Shown piece by piece: positions 53,648 through 62,043 of a stretch of DNA of 64,000 bases (position 1 is the stretch's first letter; every line of letters begins with the position of its first letter). The position numbers were made by a program, and so were the translations under genes. The notes beneath the pieces were generated by a model. That model saw nothing but the letters and a program-made list of their open reading frames with translations. It searched no databases and was not told the origin of the DNA. Origin of the DNA: Bacteroidota bacterium (GTDB lineage Bacteria > Bacteroidota > Bacteroidia > Bacteroidales > DTGW01); the NCBI GenBank assembly GCA_029572965.1, contig JAKPQD010000132.1:62001-126000 (forward strand), given 5' to 3'.

Positions 53648-53688
53648 AAAAAAGCTTCGACATTCCACAATAAATGGCAAATCGAAGC
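53648..53688 (-). terminator. Terminator after the AhpD-like gene
   Basis: On the minus strand GGCTTCGA, a loop, then TCGAAGC and TTTTTT lie 23 bases past the stop at 53711. Confidence 0.65.
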
Positions 53689-53710
53689 CTAAGCCGAAAA
53701 AAAACGTTTC

Positions 53711-54010
53711 TTACTCAAAAGCATTTACAGCGCAATGTAGAACCCTGTTTCCTGCAAGATGATAAGCAATTCTGAGCGACTCAGCTATTTCTGCTTCTGT
53801 TGCGCCCATCTTTCGGGCAACATCTGATATCCCCTTTACCCCGGACGAACCAGCATAAGCGTCCAAAGCTAAAAGAATCAGAAATTTTGTTTTAACATCA
53901 ATAGCACCGGGAGCCAACACTTTGTCATGCTGGGCAGATACCATCTGAAAAAATTCCGAATCAACTTTTCCAAGTTTTTCAATGAATGGAGGATAGTGCT
54001 TCATAATCAT
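53711..54010 (-). CDS. Carboxymuconolactone decarboxylase/AhpD-like protein without CxxC
   Basis: This 99-residue helical protein has the CMD/AhpD fold pattern: FLILLALDAYAGSSGVKGIS then ARKMGATEAEIAESLRIAYH. Where AhpD-type enzymes carry CxxC and a His, this one has AGSSGVKG, with no cysteine in that loop; its only Cys lies near the end (LHCAVN). It should therefore not act as a thiol reductase or peroxidase. It follows the Crp-type regulator on the same strand after an 88-base gap and may be its target. Confidence 0.72.
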   Translation of the reverse strand: MIMKHYPPFIEKLGKVDSEFFQMVSAQHDKVLAPGAIDVKTKFLILLALDAYAGSSGVKGISDVARKMGATEAEIAESLRIAYHLAGNRVLHCAVNAFE

Positions 54011-54098
54011 TTATTTAAAGTTTGACAATGTTTATTTCCACAAAAGAACCAATAGTCCCGTTCAGTTTCGTTACCCTATGGTAATAAATGCAACAAGG

Positions 54099-54671
54099 TC
54101 AGACTTTGCACATTTCGCGCCTGATACGGCTCAACGACTGAGGTGTAACGCCTATAAATGATGCAATGTAATATTGCGGGATGCGTTGTTGGATGTGCCT
54201 GAAGTCCGAAAGAAAATTCAAATACCGCTGCTCTGCTGTAGCTGTAAACGTTGTGACAATATGATTTATTGCTTTGGCAAAAGTCATTTCGAGGTATAAA
54301 CGACCGAAACGCTCTCCGGTAGAGACTTTTTTGTAAAACAATTGCATATTGTTGTATGAAATGGTATAAACCACGGTATCTTCCAATGCATAAAAGGTTT
54401 TCTTTGAAGGTGTGCGATGGATAAAGCTTTCAAAGTCGCAAACAAATTCATTTTCAGCACTGAAAAAGAACGTCACTTCCTTTCCATCGTTGTTAACGCA
54501 ATGCCGCAGCAAACCTTTTTCGACAAAAACAAACTCTTTACAAACTTCACCTTCTGTCAACAAACGCTCGTTTTCTTTCAGCTCTTTCTTTACAAAAAGC
54601 TGTTCGATAACATCAATATCCTCATCGGTAAGGCTAACAAAACGTTTTATAGCATCAATTAGGGTTTGCAT
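54099..54671 (-). CDS. Crp/Fnr-family regulator
   Basis: This 190-residue protein has a cyclic-nucleotide-binding fold (about 20-115; FVFVEKGLLRHCVNNDGKEV), a dimer helix and a C-terminal HTH (about 160-186, IPQYYIASFIGVTPQSLSRI). It lacks the cysteines of Fnr and the typical cAMP contacts are not evident, so an effector is unknown. It lies between an EamA transporter upstream and the AhpD-like gene downstream, all leftward. Confidence 0.88.
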   Translation of the reverse strand: MQTLIDAIKRFVSLTDEDIDVIEQLFVKKELKENERLLTEGEVCKEFVFVEKGLLRHCVNNDGKEVTFFFSAENEFVCDFESFIHRTPSKKTFYALEDTVVYTISYNNMQLFYKKVSTGERFGRLYLEMTFAKAINHIVTTFTATAEQRYLNFLSDFRHIQQRIPQYYIASFIGVTPQSLSRIRREMCKV

Positions 54672-54689
54672 AAATAATAATCAGACTTT

Positions 54690-54697
54690 CAAATATA
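54690..54697 (-). promoter_or_regulatory. -7 promoter element for Crp-type gene
   Basis: CAAATATA reads TATATTTG on the minus strand, matching TAnnTTTG, 18 bases before the ATG. Confidence 0.45.
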
Positions 54698-54715
54698 TAA
54701 CAATATTAAAATCTA

Positions 54716-55609
54716 TCACCTTTTTTCTCCACCTCTATTAATACTCACCAGATACACCCCAAAGCAAACCAGCAAGCCTGCTGAAATGTTTATCCAGTTT
54801 AATGTGTCTGTACCAGTCAGAAAAGCCATAACAACAGACACCACAGGCTGAATGTAAATATAAATGCTGACTGTAGTAGGACTAAGATGCCTAATACCAT
54901 AATTGATAAGGAAATAAGTCAGCACTGTTGTACAAATAACAATATAGAAAAGGGCTGCATAAATACTCATTGGCAGTTGTGACCATTGCACAGCCAACAT
55001 AGGCTTAATGCCAAACGGCAAATAAAGCAGAGAGCCAAATAAGAAGGTCCATTTCAGCACAAAAACCGAGTCGTACTTTTGCATCAGGGGTTTGGCGTAC
55101 ATCATGTAAATGGCAAATGATGCAGAGTTGACTAAAAGGAGGATGTCGCCGGTCAGATGCTCCGGGTTGTAAGCCACAAGGCCTTTACTCCCTGCCAACA
55201 ACAAAGCGCCTGAGGCACCTATTATAATCCCTGAAACTTTCAGTTTTGTAACTTTTTCCTTGAGTATCAGAGCCGCCATAACCAGCACAAACACGGGGTT
55301 GCTGGTAATAATGATAGCCGAATCGATAGGCGATGACAAGCTCAAGCCTTTGATAAAAAGGAATTGGTTTAAGAATACGCCTAAAAGTCCAGCAATAAAA
55401 AGGTTTTTATATTCAGGCCTTCCATTTACCATGCTATTGCGAGTTATGAAAGCAATGGCCCAAAACAACATTGTTGAAGGCAGGATGCGCAGAAAAATAA
55501 CTGCTTCAGGACTTATATAGCCCATTGTCTTTTTGGCGATAACATAGTTAACGCCATACAAAAAGTTACCTGCAAATAAAGCCAAATGCGCTTTGAACCT
55601 AAGGGACAT
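54716..55609 (-). CDS. EamA-family (DMT) transporter
   Basis: This 297-residue membrane protein has ten helices in two EamA repeats, with the start FLYGVNYVIAKKTMGYISPEAV and the LTYFLINYGIRHLSPTTVSI element of the second repeat. The substrate is unknown. It differs enough from the EamA protein at 40325 that recent duplication is unlikely. The gene precedes the Crp-type regulator. Confidence 0.88.
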   Translation of the reverse strand: MSLRFKAHLALFAGNFLYGVNYVIAKKTMGYISPEAVIFLRILPSTMLFWAIAFITRNSMVNGRPEYKNLFIAGLLGVFLNQFLFIKGLSLSSPIDSAIIITSNPVFVLVMAALILKEKVTKLKVSGIIIGASGALLLAGSKGLVAYNPEHLTGDILLLVNSASFAIYMMYAKPLMQKYDSVFVLKWTFLFGSLLYLPFGIKPMLAVQWSQLPMSIYAALFYIVICTTVLTYFLINYGIRHLSPTTVSIYIYIQPVVSVVMAFLTGTDTLNWINISAGLLVCFGVYLVSINRGGEKR

Positions 55610-55859
55610 AGTTTTGTTTTAGATTGCAAAAGTGGCATTTTTTTTCAAGCTTTAACAAGGTAAAAAAACAAACATTTAACATTAAACACTCAAAGTCTTA
55701 AAGAAAATGAGCTAACTTGCCACCTGTTTATTAAGTATTACATTCATTCTAAAAAACATTCACCCATTTTTAATCTAATACTTTAAGTAAAATCATACAA
55801 AAATTCTTTTGGTCTTAAAAATTTAGTTCGGATGAATGATGTAGATTAAAACAAAAACC

Positions 55860-55867
55860 TAAATTTG
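55860..55867 (+). promoter_or_regulatory. -7 promoter element for second sigma cassette
   Basis: TAAATTTG matches TAnnTTTG, giving a leader of about 19 bases before the GTG at 55891. Confidence 0.45.
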
Positions 55868-55890
55868 TTGGCGAAAAATGCCCCTTCAGC

Positions 55891-56469
55891 GTGATAGAGA
55901 AATCAGACATAGAATTATTCAAAGAAATTAAGGAAGGAAAGATGTCTTCGTACGACAAGCTTTTCATGACTTATTATCAACCGTTGTGCCGTTTTTCTTT
56001 GTCTTTTGTAAAAGATGAAAACGCTGCAGAGGATTTGGTGCAGGATTTGTTTGTTCATCTATGGAACAACCGAGCCGTAATGGATATCACGAATTCGGTA
56101 AAAGCTTTTTTATACACCAGTGTAAGAAACAGGAGCTTAAACTATATAAAAAGCCAGGCAGCCCGCAAAAGATATGAAACGGTGCATTACGAAAATATAA
56201 GTTCTGATGCTGTTGAGGAAGTAGAAGATAACATGCCTGAAAAGCTTGTGCTCATAGAAAAAGCAATCAATGAATTGCCCGAAAAATGCAGGGAGATATT
56301 TGTGCTAAGCAGGCATAAAAATATGAAATACCACGAGATTGCCGAACATCTTGATTTGTCGCCCAAAACTGTTGAAAACCAGATGGGCATTGCGCTAAAG
56401 AAAATAAGGGAGTTCATGGCAAAGCACATGAGTATTTTGATATTGATATTTTATGGAATTTTTAAATAA
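55891..56469 (+). CDS. ECF-type RNA polymerase sigma factor
   Basis: This 192-residue protein has sigma region 2 (SSYDKLFMTYYQPLCRFSLSF, in part; then AAEDLVQDLFVHLWNN) and region 4 (MKYHEIAEHLDLSPKTVENQ). The start codon is GTG; a later ATG would cut into region 2. The last residues (MSILILIFYGIFK) are hydrophobic, a feature shared by many Bacteroidota ECF proteins. It heads sigma-fecR-TonB receptor-DUF4249. Confidence 0.92.
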   Translation: MIEKSDIELFKEIKEGKMSSYDKLFMTYYQPLCRFSLSFVKDENAAEDLVQDLFVHLWNNRAVMDITNSVKAFLYTSVRNRSLNYIKSQAARKRYETVHYENISSDAVEEVEDNMPEKLVLIEKAINELPEKCREIFVLSRHKNMKYHEIAEHLDLSPKTVENQMGIALKKIREFMAKHMSILILIFYGIFK

Positions 56470-56519
56470 TTTTTGGGGGAAAATGTTTTTGTTTGTGTCT
56501 CAATATAAAATTACGCTTC

Positions 56520-57494
56520 ATGCATGAAAATGTGCCATACGACCTGATTGCTTCTGCTTTGGAAGGAGCCTGTAATGCTCAGGAGCAGAACGAGCTGGAC
56601 TTGTGGATAGCACAGTCGCCTGCTAACAGGGCTATTTATGAAGAGATGAAAAGTTTATGGGCCGAAAGCCAGCAAATAGCTGACAATTTCAGTCCTGATG
56701 CCCATCAGGCATTGGCCAGAGTACATCAACGCATAGGAGCAGGACATAAAGCAAAAGTATTTTCATTGAACAGTATTTCATGGGCTTACAAAATAGCCGC
56801 ATCCATATTAATCGTGGCAGGAGCGTTATTCTTTTTTGTTTCCAATAAAAAGCCAGTACAATTAGCAGCAATTACTGATAATAAGAGCAATAGCGAAATT
56901 GTGCTTTCAGACAACTCTGTGGTCAAACTGAACAAAAACTCAAAACTTACTTATCCAGAGTATTTTAAGGGTAAAGAAAGAAGGCTCAGGCTTGAAGGTG
57001 AAGCACTATTCGATGTTACAAAAGACAAAGAAAAGCCCTTTGTTGTAGAAGTAGGTCAGACAAAAGTAACCGTGTTGGGTACGTATTTTAATGTCAGGGC
57101 TTACTCTTTAGAAGACAGCATAGTCGTTAGCTTGCTGGAAGGGAAAGTAGAATTTGCCATTGAGGGAAAAGATGCTAAAGTTATTTTAACTGCCGGCGAA
57201 AAAGGCTTGTATATTAAGTCAAAAGGTTCATTAACCAAGATGGAAGAGCAAAATACCAATGTCACCAGTTGGAATACAGGGATATTGAAGTTTGAAGCAC
57301 TTCCATTAGCCAATGTTTGTACAACACTTTCGGAACACTATGGAATTTCTATATGTATCAAAAACGCATCAGATGCCAATCTAAGGTTCACAGGTACATT
57401 TAAAAATCAACGCTTGTCAGAGATTTTACTTTCTATTGAAGAAGCCACAAATTTGAAAGCTGTCAAAAACGGAAATAGTATTATTTTTGAATAA
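56520..57494 (+). CDS. FecR-family anti-sigma regulator
   Basis: The protein (324 residues from the ATG at 56520; a TTG at 56493 is also in frame) has an N-terminal cytoplasmic part with AQEQNELDLWIAQSPANRAI, one membrane helix (about 80-100), the FecR domain (about 105-215, LRLEGEALFDVTKDKEKPFV and LGTYFNVRAY) and a C-terminal DUF4974 domain (about 245-320). It follows the sigma gene by 50 bases and would transduce the signal from the STN domain of the adjacent receptor. Confidence 0.92.
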   Translation: MHENVPYDLIASALEGACNAQEQNELDLWIAQSPANRAIYEEMKSLWAESQQIADNFSPDAHQALARVHQRIGAGHKAKVFSLNSISWAYKIAASILIVAGALFFFVSNKKPVQLAAITDNKSNSEIVLSDNSVVKLNKNSKLTYPEYFKGKERRLRLEGEALFDVTKDKEKPFVVEVGQTKVTVLGTYFNVRAYSLEDSIVVSLLEGKVEFAIEGKDAKVILTAGEKGLYIKSKGSLTKMEEQNTNVTSWNTGILKFEALPLANVCTTLSEHYGISICIKNASDANLRFTGTFKNQRLSEILLSIEEATNLKAVKNGNSIIFE

Positions 57495-57511
57495 AAAATA
57501 ATTGCCCCTTT

Positions 57512-60089
57512 TTGATGCAGCGTATCCTTTTATTTTTACTGTTTACATTTATTATATCTGTTGAGATTATTGCCCAGCGTGATATCTTAAGTCGGAAAGT
57601 TACTGTTTATGCTCAAAATAAACGTATAGCCGATATTATTAACGATATAAGCAAACAATCAGAAGTAGATTTTTTGTATAGCCCTGATTTGGTAGACCTT
57701 GAAAGACAAATTACTGTAAACATCACCAATGTTGATTTACAAAAAGTATTACAACAGCTTTTTCGTGGCACAAATGTAATATATAGTATTGTAGCCGGCC
57801 AGGTAGTACTGAAAAAGAAAATTCAACCCCCTAAACATTCTATATCAGGTTTTGTTAGCGATATGGCCAGTGGTGAAAAGTTAGCTTATGCCACTATTGC
57901 GATACAAGGCAAAAACTTTGCCGTAACCAGCAATAATTATGGTTTTTATAGCCTATCAGAACCAGAAGGCTTTGTTTATATGATTTTCGTATGTAGGGTA
58001 TAAATCCAATGTTATAGGTATTGAACTGGATAAAGACACCGTTATCAATATAAGGCTAAACCTGGATACAACGCTGGTAAAGGATATTATTGTCAATGAC
58101 AATTCGTGGAAACAAAGCTTAAAAAATTCGCAAACCGGGTTAAACAGGTTGAGTATGCAGTCGCTGCGTCAGTTACCCCAGTTGCTTGGCGAAAATGATT
58201 TGATGAAAAGCTTGCAAACCTTACCAGGAGTACAGACTAAGAGCGAAGGCAGCAGCGGGATGTTGGTACGTGGCGGGAACCATGACCAAAACCTTTATCT
58301 TTTGGATGGCGTACCTATTTACAATATTAACCACCTGTTTGGCTTTGTTTCGGTCTTTAACACAGATGCAGTACAGCATGTGTCGATGTATAAAAGTGGT
58401 TTCCCGGCCAGATACAATGGCAGGTTGTCATCGGTTGTGGACATGAAACTCAAAGAAGGGAATTCGAAAACATACCAGGGGAAGCTATCCATTGGAACAT
58501 TAACTTCTTCAGCTTCTGTTGAAGGGCCTATAGCAAACAGGGGTTCCTTTTTTATTGCTGGCAGACGTACATACATGGACCTACTTTTAAAAGCAATGGC
58601 AATTACCGCAAAATTGAATGACCAACAAGATACCATGTTGTTGAATTTTGATGCCAATTTTTATGATTTGGTAGCAAAAGCAAATTTTAAGTTGTCCGAA
58701 AAAAGCCACATTTATGCCAGCACCTATTTTGGGCAGGATATATACGGGGCCGAAGGAAGGCTTAATGGTGATGATGAGAGCGGCTGGCTCAAATGGGACA
58801 ACCTTGTCACAGCGTTCAGGTGGAATTACAAAATCAATAACAAGCTTTTTGTAAACAATACCCTTACCTATTCCAATTTTAGCTTTGACTTTAATTTAAA
58901 CCTGAATGGTTCTGACAGCCTAAAACGAAAAACAAGCCTAAAATCTGATTTAAAAACCGGGATTAAAGATTGCTCAGTCATGTCAGACTGGGAATGGTCA
59001 TTGAATGATAAACACAATTTACAGTTTGGGCTTGGGGCAACTTACCATGATTTCAATGCCGGAGATTTGAGATGGACCAGCAATTTCTTTTCAACAATAG
59101 ACAGCATCAACGTCAAAAATGCAGCTCCTTATGCTAAAGAAGCATACATATATGCAGAAGACACATGGAAGTTTTCGGAAAAAGCCGGTTTTACTATCGG
59201 GCTGAATTCTGCCTTTTTTAATGTTAATAAAAATATAGACTTTGTTCTTCAGCCCAGGATAAGTACATTTTATTTGTTGACCGAAAATTTATCACTAAAG
59301 TCGTCTTACTCGCGTATGGGACAGTTTTTGCACATGGGTTCAACAGGTTCGCCCAGTTTTCTTACGGTTGATATTTGGGTACCCCTTTCGCAATATGTAA
59401 AACCCCAAATATCTGACCAGGTAAGCTTTGGTGCAACCTACGCCCGCAATACATGGGAGATAAATTCAGAACTGTTTTGGAAAAACTTTACCGGGCTGAT
59501 AGAAAAGAAGATATTTGTAGATGAATATTTCGGGGTATTGGATTGGCGGCAAAACTGGCAGGTATGCTCTGGTCAGGCTTATGGATTGGAACTTATGGCT
59601 TACAAAAGAACCGGGCGCTTTAATGGTTGGCTGAGTTACACTTTGACTTTTTCGGATAGAGAATATAATTCGGCATTTGAGCAATATCATTCACCAATGT
59701 CCAATATACACAAGCATCTGGTTCATGCAAATGCCAACTATGTTTTGTCAAAAAAAACGAGAGTTTCGGTAGGTTGGACTTATGGTAACGGCGCAATGAC
59801 TACATTTCCAAAACAGAAATATCAGTCGGCCTTTAATGATATGCCTTTTGTGTATTATGTAGATGGTCTTAATACATACAAAATGCCTGCTTATCACCGA
59901 TTGGACCTAAATGTGAGTTTTACCAAGAAAAAGAAATATTACAGAAGAACATGGAACATAGGTGTTTATAATGTTTACAACAACATGAACACTAATTTTG
60001 TAGAGATTAGAAAAAATAAATTTGTCAAGACATCATATTTGGGAATAATTCCATCGGTATCGTATGTTTTAGAATTTGGAGAACAATGA
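57512..60089 (+). pseudogene. STN-carboxypeptidase-like TonB receptor with a frameshift
   Basis: The 5' frame (57512-58003) encodes a signal peptide, an STN domain (about 25-100) and the start of a carboxypeptidase-like domain; it ends in a stop. The frame one base away resumes at about 57987 with SYVGYKSNVIGIELDKD and leads into the plug (SSGMLVRGGNHDQNLYLLDG) and barrel up to 60089 (ending VLEFGEQ). One extra T in a TTTT run (57984-57987) accounts for it: without it the text reads VYMISYVGYKSNV. The receptor belongs to the FecI/FecR cassette. It may be a pseudogene, a sequencing error or a phase-variable gene. Confidence 0.85.
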
Positions 60090-60904
60090 AAAATAGCTGG
60101 CTGATTATATTAACCCTTGTTTTTGTTTCATGCGAAAGTGTTATTGACTTGCCTATTGAAGAACCCGGAAGTCAGTATGTTGTGAATAGCATTCTCAATC
60201 CGGACAGTGTAGTGAGGGTTTACATAAGCAAGAGCGTTTCATTGACAGACAGTGCCTATTTCCCAGATGTTAATGATGCAACAGTAATTTTGTATGAAAA
60301 CAACACTACCATTGATACACTAAAACATCACCCCGGAGGGGAATACAGGTCTTTATATAAACCTAAACCACTAATGCAGTATTCTGCAAAAGTGTTTACC
60401 TCAGACAATGTCACATTACAGGCATTAGATAGTGTCCCATCTTTGCCAGAAATTAATTCTCCTGCATTAGTACGCAATGATAGTGGCATTATCCTTTTAA
60501 ATATGTTGTTAGAAGATAGCCCGGTCAGTGGTAATATTTATTTATTCCGTGTTTTTGAAAAAAGAAAAAACGGAAAGCTTTACAAGGTGGAGTTTTCAAT
60601 CAAGAATTTTGAACGAATGCTAAGCATGATAGATACTAGCATTGTTTTTACTGATTCAGAATTTAATGGTACAAGAAAAAAAATGGAGATATACTTTAGT
60701 GCCCCCTACGCTCAACAGATTATTGTCAGGGTAAGTATAATAAGTAAAGCATATTACCTGTATTTGCTTACCTGGACACAAAATCACCTCGCCAACCAAA
60801 TATCTGAGTATGAAAGAGTACCCAACTATTGCAATATTCAGCATGGGCTTGGTATTTGGTGTGCCGAAAGTCAAAAGGAATTTACTATTTCTCTAATGAA
60901 ATAG
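60086..60904 (+). CDS. DUF4249 lipoprotein
   Basis: This 272-residue protein has a lipobox (VFVSC, Cys at about 16) followed by SVIDLPIEEPGSQYVVNSIL, the start of the DUF4249 family. A beta-rich body follows (DATVILYENNTTIDTLKHHP). Members of the family nearly always lie directly after STN-type TonB receptors; here the start overlaps the receptor stop by four bases (ATGA). It is probably an outer-membrane lipoprotein partner of the receptor. Confidence 0.88.
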   Translation: MKNSWLIILTLVFVSCESVIDLPIEEPGSQYVVNSILNPDSVVRVYISKSVSLTDSAYFPDVNDATVILYENNTTIDTLKHHPGGEYRSLYKPKPLMQYSAKVFTSDNVTLQALDSVPSLPEINSPALVRNDSGIILLNMLLEDSPVSGNIYLFRVFEKRKNGKLYKVEFSIKNFERMLSMIDTSIVFTDSEFNGTRKKMEIYFSAPYAQQIIVRVSIISKAYYLYLLTWTQNHLANQISEYERVPNYCNIQHGLGIWCAESQKEFTISLMK

Positions 60905-60948
60905 GGACTTTTTTAATTTACTTTAACATATATCAACTTGGTATAAAC

Positions 60949-60956
60949 TACCTTTG
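60949..60956 (+). promoter_or_regulatory. -7 promoter element for RND efflux operon
   Basis: TACCTTTG matches TAnnTTTG, giving transcription from about 60961 and a 41-base leader before the ATG at 61002. Confidence 0.5.
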
Positions 60957-61001
60957 CGTGTTTATATTAAAAAGCTATTTTAGGATTCAAAAAAGATTGT
61001 C

Positions 61002-62042
61002 ATGCTTTATTTTAAAACTTTTGCCATTGTTGCGGCATGTTTTGTTTTAGCTTCATGTTCAAATAAAGGCCAGGAGGGCAAATCGGCTGCAAAATCAAAT
61101 AAAGTAAGTTATATCGAAGGTTATATAGTAAAACCTTCAATATTGGAAGAAAGTGTAAATGTGTCGGGAACAGTTAAACCTTATGAGGAAACCGTTTTAA
61201 TGCCTGATATTAGTGGACGTGTTGTAGCTATTAATTTTCAGGAAGGTTCTTACGTAAAAAAAGGGACATTGCTGGTTCAGCTGTTTAATGATGATTTGCA
61301 AGCACAACTTCATAAATTACAATCTACTTTAGATATTGCCCAGCAGACAGAAAAAAGGCAGGCAGAGCTTATGGCTGTCAACGGCATTAGCAAACAATCG
61401 TATGATGAGGCTGTATTGCACGTGCATTCTGTGAAAGCTGACATTGAGGTGGTACAAGCCCAAATACGAAAGACAATGATTGTTGCCCCCTTTGATGGTT
61501 ACATAGGATTGCGCAATGTAAGCGTTGGGACTATTGTAACCCCTTCCACTGCAATTGCTACCATACGCCAGGTTGACCAACTCAAGCTGGAGTTTAGTTT
61601 GCCCGGCAAATATGCCACAATGATTAAAAGCGGTTCAAAAGTCAAGTTCAACATCCAGGGAATTGATGGACAGTTTGAAGCAAGAGTAGTTGCCACTGAA
61701 GAAGGCGTTGATTTAAACACCCGTAACCTTAAAGCTAAAGCGTTAGTAGTTTCGAAAAACAAAAATATTGTTCCTGGCATGTATGCCGATGTTCAAATAC
61801 AAATTAGAAACAATACTAAAGCATTGATGGTACCTACACAAGCTTTAATCCCTCAGGAACGAAACAAAAAAATTATTGTTTCACGTCAGGGTAAGGCCGC
61901 TTTTTTGGTGGTAAAAACCGGAATCAGGCAGGAAGGGGCGATAGAAGTTGTTGAAGGAATTAACATCGGCGATACTGTGGTAACTTCAGGGATACTGTTT
62001 GTAAAGCCCGGTGCAGTGCTAAATTTTGCTAAAGTCAATTAA
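61002..62042 (+). CDS. RND efflux periplasmic adaptor lipoprotein
   Basis: This 346-residue membrane-fusion protein has a lipobox LASC (Cys at about 19), an N-terminal lipoyl/barrel-sandwich start (SVNVSGTVKPYEETVLMPDI), a short coiled-coil hairpin (about 105-150), the second lipoyl half (IVAPFDGYIGLRNVSVGTIV) and C-terminal beta domains. It links an RND pump to an outer-membrane channel. The pump gene begins two bases after the stop. Confidence 0.93.
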   Translation: MLYFKTFAIVAACFVLASCSNKGQEGKSAAKSNKVSYIEGYIVKPSILEESVNVSGTVKPYEETVLMPDISGRVVAINFQEGSYVKKGTLLVQLFNDDLQAQLHKLQSTLDIAQQTEKRQAELMAVNGISKQSYDEAVLHVHSVKADIEVVQAQIRKTMIVAPFDGYIGLRNVSVGTIVTPSTAIATIRQVDQLKLEFSLPGKYATMIKSGSKVKFNIQGIDGQFEARVVATEEGVDLNTRNLKAKALVVSKNKNIVPGMYADVQIQIRNNTKALMVPTQALIPQERNKKIIVSRQGKAAFLVVKTGIRQEGAIEVVEGINIGDTVVTSGILFVKPGAVLNFAKVN

Positions 62043-62043
62043 T

